Positions 25,071 through 33,949 of a DNA stretch of 52,893 bases are shown here, piece after piece (within the stretch, counting starts at the first letter, position 1; each line of letters begins with the position of its first letter). The stretch lies in assembly GCA_015061145.1 (NCBI GenBank), contig SUXD01000016.1, positions 1 through 52,893 of the forward strand, in the 5' to 3' direction. The notes below the pieces were generated by a model that was not told where the DNA came from, searched no databases, and saw only the letters and a program-made list of their open reading frames with translations. The stretch is from Bacteroidales bacterium (GTDB taxonomy: Bacteria; Bacteroidota; Bacteroidia; Bacteroidales; Paludibacteraceae). A program made the position numbers and the translations under genes.

Positions 25071-27863
25071 ATGCATAAGAGAATCTTATTGGCTGTTTCG
25101 CTGCTTTTTTCTGTTGCAGCAACAGCACAGAATCTGCCTGTTGACACGGCGGTGCGCATTGGCCACCTGCCCAACGGCATGACATACTACATCCGTCACA
25201 ACGAACTGCCCAAAAACTCAGTCGATTTTCATATTGCCCAACGCGTGGGCTCCATTCTTGAGGAGGAAAGTCAGCGCGGACTGGCGCATTTCCTCGAACA
25301 CATGGCGTTCAACGGCACAAAGCATTTTCCAGAATCGGAGTCGTTCCGCAGCTATCTCGAGAGCGTGGGCGTCAAGTTCGGTGCCAATCTGAACGCCTAT
25401 ACCAGCATCGACGAAACGGTGTATATGATAACCAATGTGCCGACCACACGCACCGGCATCATCGATACGTGTCTGCTCATTCTGCACGACTGGTCGAATT
25501 GCCTGCTGCTCACCGACGACGAGATAGACAAAGAGCGCGGCGTGATACACGAGGAATGGCGCACGCGTCAGAGTCCTACCATGCGCATGTACGAGAAAAT
25601 GCTGCCCGAAGTGTATGGCGCCGACCGTTATGCCGAACGCTTGCCCATCGGACTGATGTCGGTGGTGGACAATTTCAAATATCAGGAATTGCGTGATTAT
25701 TACAGAAAATGGTATCGCCCTGATTTGCAGGGTATTGTGATAGTTGGTGATGTGGATGTTGACGACATCGAAAACAGGATAAAGAACATCTTCGCTGATA
25801 TTCCAGCGCCCGTAAATCCCGCCCGACGCGAGTATTTTCCCGTTTCGGACAACAAAGAGCCGATTTTCTCTGTAGCCACCGATCCCGAGGCCACGATGAA
25901 CTATCTGCTGATGTTCAGCAAACACGAGGCGTTCCCGCCTTCGATGAAAAATACGCCCGACTATCTCGTACTGTCTTATATCCAGACAATGGCCATTCAA
26001 ATGTTCAATGCGCGCTTGGATGAGATAGCGCAGAAAAAGTCGTCGCCTTTTGTGTTCGCAGCTTCCGACGATTGCGATTTTCTAGTGTCGAAAACCAAAC
26101 AGGCATGGGAGATACAGGCTGGTTGCAAAGAAGGGCAGGCCGATTCGGCGCTTGCAGTGATTACACGCGAAATGCAGCGAGTGCTTCGTCATGGCTTCAC
26201 CGAAACGGAATATGCCAGAACGAAAGCCGATTTGCTGAAATCGCTCGAAAATGCCTACAACGAACGCGAGAAAGAACGGAACGACCATTATACGCAACAG
26301 TACATTGACCATTTTCTTGATTCTGAACCTATTCCGGGCATTGCATTCGAATATAATTTCTTTAAGACAATAGCCGATCTGATTGGGGTGACCGAGATAA
26401 ACGGATATATGAACAAGATGATTGGCGACGAGAATGTGGTGGTGATGCTGATGGCTAACGCCGAATCGAAAATTCCGTCGAAAGAGGAACTGAAAAAAGT
26501 GTACGAACAGGCTAAAAACGAAACGGTAGCATCGTATGTTGATTCCGCTCCAAACGTTGATCTGATTGAGAAATCGCCCAAGAAGGGGAAACAGAAAAGC
26601 GTTTCTCACGGACAGTTTGACAGTCAAGAAATGGTGCTGAAAAACGGCATGCGCGTGATTCTCAAGCAGACAGACTTCAAACAGGACGAGGTGCTGCTGT
26701 CGGCTTTCAGCACAGGAGGCACCTCGTTGCTCGATGACCGTCAGATGCCTACCATTCTGCTGCTCAACAGTTTGATTGACCTGGGTGGTCTGGGTAATTT
26801 CAGTTCGCTGGATTTGCAAAAGGCCTTGGCTGGCAAAAATGTATCGCTGTCGCCCAATATATCGCTGCATGCCGAGTCGTTCTCCGGCAATTGTTCGCCT
26901 TCCGACTTTGAGTCGCTCTTGCAGCTGCTTTACCTTTATTTCACCCAACCGCGTGCCGACAATGATGTTTTCGATGCCTATATATCTTCGGTTGAAACTA
27001 TGTTAGCCAAAGCGGAGCAGAACCCTGATTTTGCATTGAAGGATTCTATCTATCGTACGGTTTATGGCAGTCATCCGCGTGCACGATTGCTCAAGAAAGA
27101 GGATGTGCCGGCTGTGGATTATGCGCTGGCGTTGAAGATGTATCGCGAAAGGTTTATGAACAACGATGCCTTTACTTTTGTTTTTGTGGGCAATTTGCCG
27201 GATTCTGCAGCGGTGCTGATAGAAAAATATATCGGAGCATTGCCCAAGGTGAAACATGCCGAAAACTTTGCCGATACTGCTTTTGAGCCGCGAAAAGGAG
27301 AGTGGCAGCGCACTTTCGAACATGATATGGAAATTCGCAAGACAACAGTCTATTCCGTTTTGTCGGGTAGTTGCGAATATACGCTTGCCAATTCTCTGAA
27401 AATGTCTATTCTCAACCATTTGCTCGATATTTTGTACACAAAGACCATCAGAGAGGAAGAAGGCGGCACATACGGTGTGCGGGTGCGCGGAAGCATCACC
27501 AAATGGCCTACTGCGGCATTCGAATTGCGCATATTTTTCGATACCGATCCAGAAAAAAGCGAACGGATGAAGGAGATTATGTACACCGAACTCGAGAGGG
27601 TGGCGCGTGAAGGTTTTTCCGGCGAGGATTTTGCCAAGACAAAGGAGTATATGCAAAAACACTTCAACGAACAGCAGACCGAAAATGCGTATTGGCTTTC
27701 GGCGCTCAAAGAGTATTATCTGCTCAATACCGATAAGGTGACTGATTTCATGTCTACACTGAACGCTATAACCAAAGAAGATGTCAGACTGTTTTTAGCA
27801 GATATTCTTTCGCAAGGAAATAAGGCTGAAGTAGTAATGAATCCGACAATACATGACAATTGA
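25071..27863 (+). CDS. M16 family zinc metallopeptidase, exported
   Basis: Insulinase-type peptidase of 930 residues. A signal peptide (residues 1-19, ending ATAQ) predicts export to the periplasm or outer membrane. The inverted zinc motif HFLEH is at 73-77, with the third ligand probably Glu155 in KERGVIHEEW. Two tandem M16 units follow: an active N-terminal half and a C-terminal half (from about 520) with the usual inactive R/Y pocket. The ATG follows the right copy of the 60-bp promoter repeat. Its final codons form one arm of a 21-bp hairpin. Confidence 0.93.
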   Translation: MHKRILLAVSLLFSVAATAQNLPVDTAVRIGHLPNGMTYYIRHNELPKNSVDFHIAQRVGSILEEESQRGLAHFLEHMAFNGTKHFPESESFRSYLESVGVKFGANLNAYTSIDETVYMITNVPTTRTGIIDTCLLILHDWSNCLLLTDDEIDKERGVIHEEWRTRQSPTMRMYEKMLPEVYGADRYAERLPIGLMSVVDNFKYQELRDYYRKWYRPDLQGIVIVGDVDVDDIENRIKNIFADIPAPVNPARREYFPVSDNKEPIFSVATDPEATMNYLLMFSKHEAFPPSMKNTPDYLVLSYIQTMAIQMFNARLDEIAQKKSSPFVFAASDDCDFLVSKTKQAWEIQAGCKEGQADSALAVITREMQRVLRHGFTETEYARTKADLLKSLENAYNEREKERNDHYTQQYIDHFLDSEPIPGIAFEYNFFKTIADLIGVTEINGYMNKMIGDENVVVMLMANAESKIPSKEELKKVYEQAKNETVASYVDSAPNVDLIEKSPKKGKQKSVSHGQFDSQEMVLKNGMRVILKQTDFKQDEVLLSAFSTGGTSLLDDRQMPTILLLNSLIDLGGLGNFSSLDLQKALAGKNVSLSPNISLHAESFSGNCSPSDFESLLQLLYLYFTQPRADNDVFDAYISSVETMLAKAEQNPDFALKDSIYRTVYGSHPRARLLKKEDVPAVDYALALKMYRERFMNNDAFTFVFVGNLPDSAAVLIEKYIGALPKVKHAENFADTAFEPRKGEWQRTFEHDMEIRKTTVYSVLSGSCEYTLANSLKMSILNHLLDILYTKTIREEEGGTYGVRVRGSITKWPTAAFELRIFFDTDPEKSERMKEIMYTELERVAREGFSGEDFAKTKEYMQKHFNEQQTENAYWLSALKEYYLLNTDKVTDFMSTLNAITKEDVRLFLADILSQGNKAEVVMNPTIHDN

Positions 27864-27891
27864 AAATCCCATTTTCAATTGTCATGTATTG
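27847..27891. repeat. 21-bp perfect inverted repeat at the M16 gene end
   Basis: Arms 27847-27867 and 27871-27891 around CCC. The left arm includes the last codons and TGA stop of the peptidase. There is no T run after it on either strand, so it is not a classical terminator, though it could protect the mRNA end or work with another factor. Confidence 0.9.
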
Positions 27892-27996
27892 ATGTATGAT
27901 GTATGATGTATGAGGCGAAAGTTACAAGTTTAAAGTCTGCGTCAATGTTTGCGTCTAAGTCAATGTCAAAGTCGTCTTGTTTCTGCGTTCTCGTTT
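27892..27996. repeat. Heptad and hexad repeat spacer between convergent genes
   Basis: Starts in GATGTAT heptads (from about 27888), then GGCGAAAGTTACAAGTT, then GTCTGCGTCAATG-type hexads, then CTTGTTTCTGCGTTC. The first two modules recur in inverse orientation at 41765-41825. No gene is seen. Confidence 0.8.
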
Positions 27997-30666
27997 CTAT
28001 TTCTTTACAAACCTTCTTGAAGTGCGGTTTCCGTGATTGTCGGTGATGCAGGCGATATAGAAACCGGCGGGGAGGTTGCTCACATCAATTGTATTTTCCG
28101 TTGATTCCAGCAGTATGGCGCCGTATGCATTTACGATGGTTGTATGCGCTACATCAGTGCCGACGATGTACAGTTTGTCGCTGACGGGATTCGGGAAGAT
28201 GTCGGCATCGGCTGTATTTGCCTCAGGTATGGCGGTTGTTCCCTCTGGTGTGCCGTACACTTTGAATTCGTATAGCGAGTAGCCGTATTCAGTCGCTTTG
28301 CCGAAGGCGTAAACTTTTATGTATCTGCCGGATGCAGTCAGCGGTATTTCGTTTGTTCCGCCAAGTGCATTATAGTTTTCGTAAACGGTGGTCCAAGTGT
28401 TGGCGTCGTCCGAAACTTGTATCTGAAACATGGTGGCGTATGCCGCTTCCCAATAAAGAATCACTTTGTTGATGTTGTAGGTGTTTTCCAAATCGATGTA
28501 GATAGATTGGTCGGCATCGTTCCAGTTGCTCGACCAGCGAGTGGTTAAGTCGTTGTCAACCAAATATTCCTTGGCGTATTGCGCTGATTCGCTGGAGTTT
28601 ACAAAAACTGGTTTCTGAAATGCAATGTTCTCCTCGTCGTTCTGTGCGTAAGGGAATACAAGTTCCGGATGGGCGCCGTAGAATGCCGAAAGTCCTTTCT
28701 TCACTCCGTCCCATGTGCCGTAACCATCGTTTTGACAGGCGTTTTTCCAACCTACTACACCGTCGAATCCGTTGTTGTATGAGTTGATGTAGAAGTCGGC
28801 CATCGTCACAATGCCGTTCAGGTCGCCTCCGTATGTTTCGCCCGTGATGACGGGTTTGTTGTCTTCACCTATCCATTGCGTTACGGTGCGGTTGAATGGA
28901 CCGTTGTTGCCTTGCCATTGGTACCAGTGCGGAGAGTAGAAGTCGAGGTATGCGTATGCGTTGTTATCTGCATAGGTCTTGAACTGTGCATCTTTGTAGC
29001 GGTTGTATCCGGCACGAGTGTCACCGTCGCCAGTGCCTAATACATCGCTGTTGTAGATGGCCCACATGGAACCGATGGTGACCGGTTTATCGCAATTCTG
29101 ATGTACGGCGGCGGCGCAGCGTGCGAAGAATCGTGTCACCCACCATTCGTTCTGGTTGCCGCAGTTAGCGTCTCGCCATATATGTTCGGGTTCGTTGCAC
29201 AAGTCGTATCCCATAATCCATGGCGTGTCTTTATATCGTTTCACGAATGGAATCAGAAAATTGTTCAGGTACGAGCCGGCTTTGTTGTCATCAGTCAGTA
29301 TTTGGCGGTATTGCGAGTAATACCAACTGTTTGTTGTTGTAGCCATATCGAACGACCAGAAAGTGGGCATCAGGTATATCTGATATTTTTCGGCAATAGC
29401 CACAAGATCGTCCATATCCTTCCAAAACTGGTCGTCGTCGCTGTAGGCAGTCACATAGCCGTTTCCGTTCAATGCAGGGCTGTAATTGCCGCCGCCGTGC
29501 AGCCATATTCTTACTACATTGGCATTCGCGTCCTTATATTTTTTTATTTCAGCGTCCCAATAGTCGTGACTGTAGTTTTTGCGCATAAAATTGATGTCAC
29601 AATCAGTCTGGTATTGCCATGGCGCGTTCACTCCGTTGATAAAAAATTCTTTGCCGTTCACCATAAACTTTGTTCCGTTTATCTTCACCTTGTAAGGCGA
29701 TTCTTCGGCATGCGCGTTAGGGTTAAGCGTCAATACATTATCTGCTTCGTAAATGGCTTTTATGGTGGCGTCAGAGTTCTTTTGTTGCGTGAGCTCACAC
29801 CATCCCATAAAGAATGTCCAGTCGGGCTGCGAATGCAGAAGTGACGATGATGGCAGTACATCGCATTCGCCTATGGCTATAGGTTTTCCGTTGGCTTTGT
29901 TTTTCATCAGGTTGTATTTGGTATTGGTGTAGCCTGTGCCATCGCTCCAATACACATCGAGTGCCAGAATGTCCCAGTAATTTTCGCCTGGATCGTAATC
30001 ATTCAAGTCGGAGGCTAGGGTGCTGAAGTCTTGCAAATCCCACACCCAAATGAGGTTGGTAAGCCCTTTATCTTTCTCCAGATAGTCGTGTGTTATCTGA
30101 AACAGGCGGGCAGTGCCGTTTGCACCTTTTCGGCCAGCCCACCAGAATTGTCCTTGATTCATCTCGTGCAGCGGACGGAAAAAGACTTCTACGCCTTCGT
30201 CCTGCAGTTCTTTCAGGTAAGGGTATATCACATCCAACCGCGCTTTCCAGTTGGCATTCAGCGTGCCGCCGTCGGTAATCAAGTCGTTCCATTGCGCATC
30301 GGTGAGCGAACTGATAACGCCACCGTCCCAGTTGCAAGGCTCGGCTTGCGTGGGAGGGCAGGCATGAAACATCAGCGATATGAAAGCGCCTTCGGCCCAA
30401 CGGGCTTTGGCTTGTGCGGTCACCATGCTGCGCCATTCAGGCATAGAACTTGTCCCGCCCCAGTTGTAGAATGAGAAATCATCGCCCCATAAGGCGGGGT
30501 ACATCCCGGTGATGGTGTGCATGGGTTCCCAGTATTGCAGACCTTCTTGTCCCGAAAGTGTTTTCGTTCCTTGTATTTCATACAAGTAGTTCAGTGTGTT
30601 GTGCGACGTTTGAGCACTTAATGTGCAAGATAGTAAGCATAGGGTGGCGAGCAGTGTCTTTTTCAT
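27997..30666 (-). CDS. Secreted bimodular mannanase: GH26 + GH5-like + F5/8C + T9SS tail
   Basis: An 889-residue exported glycoside hydrolase. Signal peptide 1-18. Residues about 20-320 are GH26 (beta-mannanase type): acid/base Glu168 in RPLHEMNQGQFWW, nucleophile Glu267 in PIAIGECDV. Residues about 325-675 are a GH5-like mannanase: Glu492 in YDLCNEPEH and Glu609 in VITGETYGG. Residues about 680-830 form a discoidin/F5/8C (CBM32-like) sugar-binding domain. The last 55 residues are a Por/T9SS sorting domain (FPNPVSDKLYI... ending RRFVKK). It probably attacks mannans at the cell surface. No PUL partners (SusC/SusD) are in the window. Confidence 0.93.
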   Translation of the reverse strand: MKKTLLATLCLLSCTLSAQTSHNTLNYLYEIQGTKTLSGQEGLQYWEPMHTITGMYPALWGDDFSFYNWGGTSSMPEWRSMVTAQAKARWAEGAFISLMFHACPPTQAEPCNWDGGVISSLTDAQWNDLITDGGTLNANWKARLDVIYPYLKELQDEGVEVFFRPLHEMNQGQFWWAGRKGANGTARLFQITHDYLEKDKGLTNLIWVWDLQDFSTLASDLNDYDPGENYWDILALDVYWSDGTGYTNTKYNLMKNKANGKPIAIGECDVLPSSSLLHSQPDWTFFMGWCELTQQKNSDATIKAIYEADNVLTLNPNAHAEESPYKVKINGTKFMVNGKEFFINGVNAPWQYQTDCDINFMRKNYSHDYWDAEIKKYKDANANVVRIWLHGGGNYSPALNGNGYVTAYSDDDQFWKDMDDLVAIAEKYQIYLMPTFWSFDMATTTNSWYYSQYRQILTDDNKAGSYLNNFLIPFVKRYKDTPWIMGYDLCNEPEHIWRDANCGNQNEWWVTRFFARCAAAVHQNCDKPVTIGSMWAIYNSDVLGTGDGDTRAGYNRYKDAQFKTYADNNAYAYLDFYSPHWYQWQGNNGPFNRTVTQWIGEDNKPVITGETYGGDLNGIVTMADFYINSYNNGFDGVVGWKNACQNDGYGTWDGVKKGLSAFYGAHPELVFPYAQNDEENIAFQKPVFVNSSESAQYAKEYLVDNDLTTRWSSNWNDADQSIYIDLENTYNINKVILYWEAAYATMFQIQVSDDANTWTTVYENYNALGGTNEIPLTASGRYIKVYAFGKATEYGYSLYEFKVYGTPEGTTAIPEANTADADIFPNPVSDKLYIVGTDVAHTTIVNAYGAILLESTENTIDVSNLPAGFYIACITDNHGNRTSRRFVKK

Positions 30667-30695
30667 AGAATAGTAGATTTAAATGCGTATTTCTT

Positions 30696-30725
30696 CAAAT
30701 ATAAGAAAAATAATGTGGATGACAA
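30696..30725 (-). promoter_or_regulatory. Mannanase promoter
   Basis: On the minus strand TTG (30725-30723), 19 bases, then TATATTTG (30703-30696), about 30 bases upstream of the ATG. Confidence 0.7.
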
Positions 30726-30860
30726 TGTTTTTTGTAATAAAAATAGGAAACCACAATAACTTTATATATTTTTGACTGAGAAATTATAAAACATACAAAA
30801 AACGGAATAGAGATTTAATTTAAATAATATTAATCATAGCGTTTGCTATTTATTCGGAAT

Positions 30861-30986
30861 CATTCTAAGAACCTGAGAAACTTTTGGATATTGATTTTCC
30901 CAATGAATAAGTCAGTAAATGCCTGCGTATTGCGTGGGTATTTGACTTATCTGGGAAAATCGGGCAATCTCAGGGCCTTTAGAATG
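30861..30986. repeat. 126-nt long imperfect hairpin upstream of the BcgI-like locus
   Basis: The whole segment folds on itself: CATTCTAA/TTAGAATG (30861-30868 with 30979-30986), CCTGAGA/TCTCAGG (30872-30878 with 30968-30974), GATTTTCCCA/TGGGAAAATC (30893-30902 with 30952-30961), ATAAGTCA/TGACTTAT (30907-30914 with 30943-30950), then a G-U rich apical stem. It resembles a small MITE or a structured RNA; I do not recognise it. The rest of the 30667-31082 gap holds only the mannanase promoter and AT-rich sequence. A short frame at 30843-31073 is explained by the hairpin. Confidence 0.75.
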
Positions 30987-31082
30987 TGGATAATGTCAAA
31001 ATCCGCGCTTTTTTATGCCCTTGAGAATATGCCCGTTACTCCGAAAACGATAAGCCAAACGCCACAAACATAGCGCAGAAAA

Positions 31083-33902
31083 ATGAAATTATCTGAAATA
31101 CTTAAAGGTTCGGAAAATGACTTGTTAACTCAATTTTCCGAGGCGGAAAAACTATGGCTCGAAGAACGCATAAAAACGCGCTCCGACGGCAAATATGGTG
31201 TTGAATGTATTGTAAGAGGGAAAAATAGCGATAACGATTATTTTGAGCTTAAACCAGAAGAAGTTGTTCGTCAGCTATATGCATATAGACTGATAAAAAC
31301 ACTTGGTTACAACAAAGACTTGCTTGAATTCGAAGTGCCAGCTTTCCACAAAGGGCGTGAGATTGAACAAGCCGACAAGCGAATCGACATCGCAGTATAC
31401 AAGGATAAATCAAAAAATGGATATAGTTTCATCATAGAGGTAAAACGTCCATCAATAACCGACGAAAGCCACCGTGAACCCGGACAGACAACACCATACG
31501 AGCAAATGCAAAGCTACTGCCGACAGAATCTGCCAGAATTGGGTGTATTGGCCAACGGTGGCAACATCCTGAAATTTTATTCCAAACGCGACAACTACAC
31601 AGAACCGCTTACAGCTACAGCATTCCCAAAATCAAACGAAGACCTCGACAAATGGCAAGATAATATGCGTTTCACGCTCAAGCAATTATATATGTATGAC
31701 AGGCTTAGGAAAGACACTCTCAAAAATGTTATTACAGATGTTGAACAGCGTTTTGCCGCAAACGATTCGAGCGACAAGAGTTTTGATGAAATACTCAAAC
31801 TAATCTATTGCAAACTTTACGATGAATTTGCACACAGCAACGATGCCGACTATATAAGCCGCGAAGTGAAAAGGCAAAGGAGAGAAAGACCGCAAGCTAC
31901 AGATGATGAATGCATCAAAGCGGTTGACGACACCGATTTTACGCTTTTGGATTTTCGCGCCCATAATTCAGAAGATGAGAATACAATATCCGAGCGAATT
32001 TCAAAACTTTTTGACAACGCTCAGAAACATTGGAAAGGGGCTTTTTTGCCTAATACAAAACTCGATATGCAGCCATCAACTATAAAAAGTTGCGTACTCG
32101 AACTCTATAATGTAAAACTTTTCAACTCAAACCTTGAGGTCGTTGACGAAGCATTTGAATATCTGGTTAACAAAAATCAGAAAGGCGAAATGGGGCAATA
32201 CTTTACTCCTCGCTACGTTATCGACATGTGTGTAAGGATGCTCAACCCAAAAAGAGAAGAAACCATGATTGATACAGCCAGCGGAAGTTGCGGCTTTCCA
32301 ATGCACACAATTCTCCATGTGTGGGACAAGCGCGACAACCTCACAACCGCCAGCCGTACACAATGGGAAAAAGATTATGTACGCGACAAGGTTTATGCGA
32401 TAGATTTTAGCGAAAAAGCGGTGCGCATAGGGCGCATACTCAACATCATAACAGGCGACGGCAACACCAACGTATTGTATCTAAATACATTAGATTATAA
32501 TAGATGGGAAAGCCAATTTAAACGCAACCCCGAATGGTATGCAAAATATAACGATGGTTTTTCACGACTTGAAAATCTATGCGACAACAACGCCTCCCCT
32601 TATGAAAAATTCAAATTCGACATTCTGATGGCCAATCCGCCTTTTGCCGGCGATTTGGACGACAGCAAAACATTGTCGCAATACGATTTGGCAAAAAATG
32701 CTAAAGGCGTTAAACAAAACAAGGTGGGGCGCGACATATTGTTTATAGAACGTAACCTTAACTTTCTCAAACCGGGTGGTCGTATGGCGATTGTGCTTCC
32801 GCAAGGCAGATTCAACAATTCGAGCGACAAATACATACGCGACTATATAGCTAAACAATGCAGGATTTTAGCCATTGTGGGTCTCCACGGCAACGTATTC
32901 AAGCCGCACACAGGCACAAAGACAAGCGTTCTCCTTGTGCAGAAATGGACCGAAGAAGAGTGTGGATACCCAAACATCAACGACAAAGAAAAAGTAACAT
33001 ACCGCATACATCTAACCGACGGCAACAAGCGTGTTAACAAAAAAGAGATGGACGACGACATCGCAAATCGCGAGTTTCGTTTGTTGTCCATACAAATGCA
33101 GAAAGAAAAAGACGAGAATTTCGACGGTCAAAAACACGAACCCAAAATTAGCCTCGAAACATACGAAAAACTGTCAGATGACGACAAAAAGTTATACAAA
33201 GAACACAATAAACTAAGCGATTACAATGTCTATGTCGATTATCCGATATTCTTTGCCACAATGCAAGAACCAAGCAAAGACAATAGCGGAGAAAAAATCT
33301 ACGTAACCGAAAACTACGTTACATGGACAAAATACACCTATTGCGTAAAAAATGGCGAATTGGAATCAACGCCAATTGAGCAACTTACCAATTGGGACAC
33401 CACATATTTTGTAAAAGACCTATTCATTGCCGACAACGGCGAACTCGACAGCCACAAAAAATGGATTGAAAAGCCCGTAAGGTTCGCACTCAAAAAAAAC
33501 GGCAAAAAGAAGAAAGACGACAATGTAGAATCTGAAATTCAGACAATCTCGTTAAACGAGTATCTGAACCTAACTGCCAACGAACGCAAACTCTACAAAG
33601 AAATACTCACCGATTGTGAAACTGTGAAAACCAAAGAGATTGGACTTCAAGAATACAACCAACTTTCAAAGGAAGAACAGAAATATTACCTTTCATCCGA
33701 AGAAGTTAAAGAAATACCCAATGTACGCTTGAAAGACACTCACGGACACATTTTTGTAAAGCACGACCTTTTCAACCACGACCCAAAGTTAGACGAACTA
33801 TGGACGCAACGCGACAACAGATTGAAAAACCGCTATTCAAAAGACGGCATCGCCGAAGCATTTGCCGAATTTGCCAAAAAGGAGCATCTTAGTTTTTTTT
33901 AG
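31083..33902 (+). CDS. BcgI-like nuclease-methylase (fused R and M of a type I/IIB-like system)
   Basis: A 939-residue protein. Residues about 85-170 are a type I R-like nuclease domain with Asp102 and Glu119-Val-Lys121. Residues about 350-650 are an HsdM N6-adenine methylase: SAM motif DTASGSCG (397-404) and NPPF (518-521). Residues about 690-870 carry three copies of a short motif of the form (S/G)L..Y..L...E.K.Y (near 691, 822 and 854). No helicase subunit is encoded nearby, so like BcgI (type IIB) it may cut without translocation, together with the S protein that follows. The stop codon directly follows a T8 run with a strong hairpin behind it. Confidence 0.9.
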   Translation: MKLSEILKGSENDLLTQFSEAEKLWLEERIKTRSDGKYGVECIVRGKNSDNDYFELKPEEVVRQLYAYRLIKTLGYNKDLLEFEVPAFHKGREIEQADKRIDIAVYKDKSKNGYSFIIEVKRPSITDESHREPGQTTPYEQMQSYCRQNLPELGVLANGGNILKFYSKRDNYTEPLTATAFPKSNEDLDKWQDNMRFTLKQLYMYDRLRKDTLKNVITDVEQRFAANDSSDKSFDEILKLIYCKLYDEFAHSNDADYISREVKRQRRERPQATDDECIKAVDDTDFTLLDFRAHNSEDENTISERISKLFDNAQKHWKGAFLPNTKLDMQPSTIKSCVLELYNVKLFNSNLEVVDEAFEYLVNKNQKGEMGQYFTPRYVIDMCVRMLNPKREETMIDTASGSCGFPMHTILHVWDKRDNLTTASRTQWEKDYVRDKVYAIDFSEKAVRIGRILNIITGDGNTNVLYLNTLDYNRWESQFKRNPEWYAKYNDGFSRLENLCDNNASPYEKFKFDILMANPPFAGDLDDSKTLSQYDLAKNAKGVKQNKVGRDILFIERNLNFLKPGGRMAIVLPQGRFNNSSDKYIRDYIAKQCRILAIVGLHGNVFKPHTGTKTSVLLVQKWTEEECGYPNINDKEKVTYRIHLTDGNKRVNKKEMDDDIANREFRLLSIQMQKEKDENFDGQKHEPKISLETYEKLSDDDKKLYKEHNKLSDYNVYVDYPIFFATMQEPSKDNSGEKIYVTENYVTWTKYTYCVKNGELESTPIEQLTNWDTTYFVKDLFIADNGELDSHKKWIEKPVRFALKKNGKKKKDDNVESEIQTISLNEYLNLTANERKLYKEILTDCETVKTKEIGLQEYNQLSKEEQKYYLSSEEVKEIPNVRLKDTHGHIFVKHDLFNHDPKLDELWTQRDNRLKNRYSKDGIAEAFAEFAKKEHLSFF

Positions 33903-33949
33903 GCAACCCTTTCAACAAGGCAAAATATGATGAATTGTTGAAAGGGTTG
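33893..33949 (+). promoter_or_regulatory. Candidate -1 frameshift signal joining methylase and specificity genes
   Basis: Eight T (33893-33900) contain the heptamer T TTT TTT in the methylase frame, followed at once by its TAG stop. Four bases later a 15-bp perfect stem begins: CAACCCTTTCAACAA (33904-33918) with TTGTTGAAAGGGTTG (33935-33949), 16-base loop. A -1 slip enters the specificity frame, which is open from 33893 onward and has no ATG for about the first 160 codons. A change in T number (gain of one or loss of two) would also fuse the genes. Confidence 0.7.

Noticed and set aside
30861-30986. Retron or integron attachment site
   Set aside because: No reverse transcriptase or integrase next to it, and core site motifs are absent.
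30843-31073. 76-residue reading frame
   Set aside because: It lies over the 126-nt hairpin and has no protein-like features.
33893-33949. Rho-independent terminator
   Set aside because: The T run lies before, not after, the hairpin on the plus strand, and the minus strand has no T run after it.
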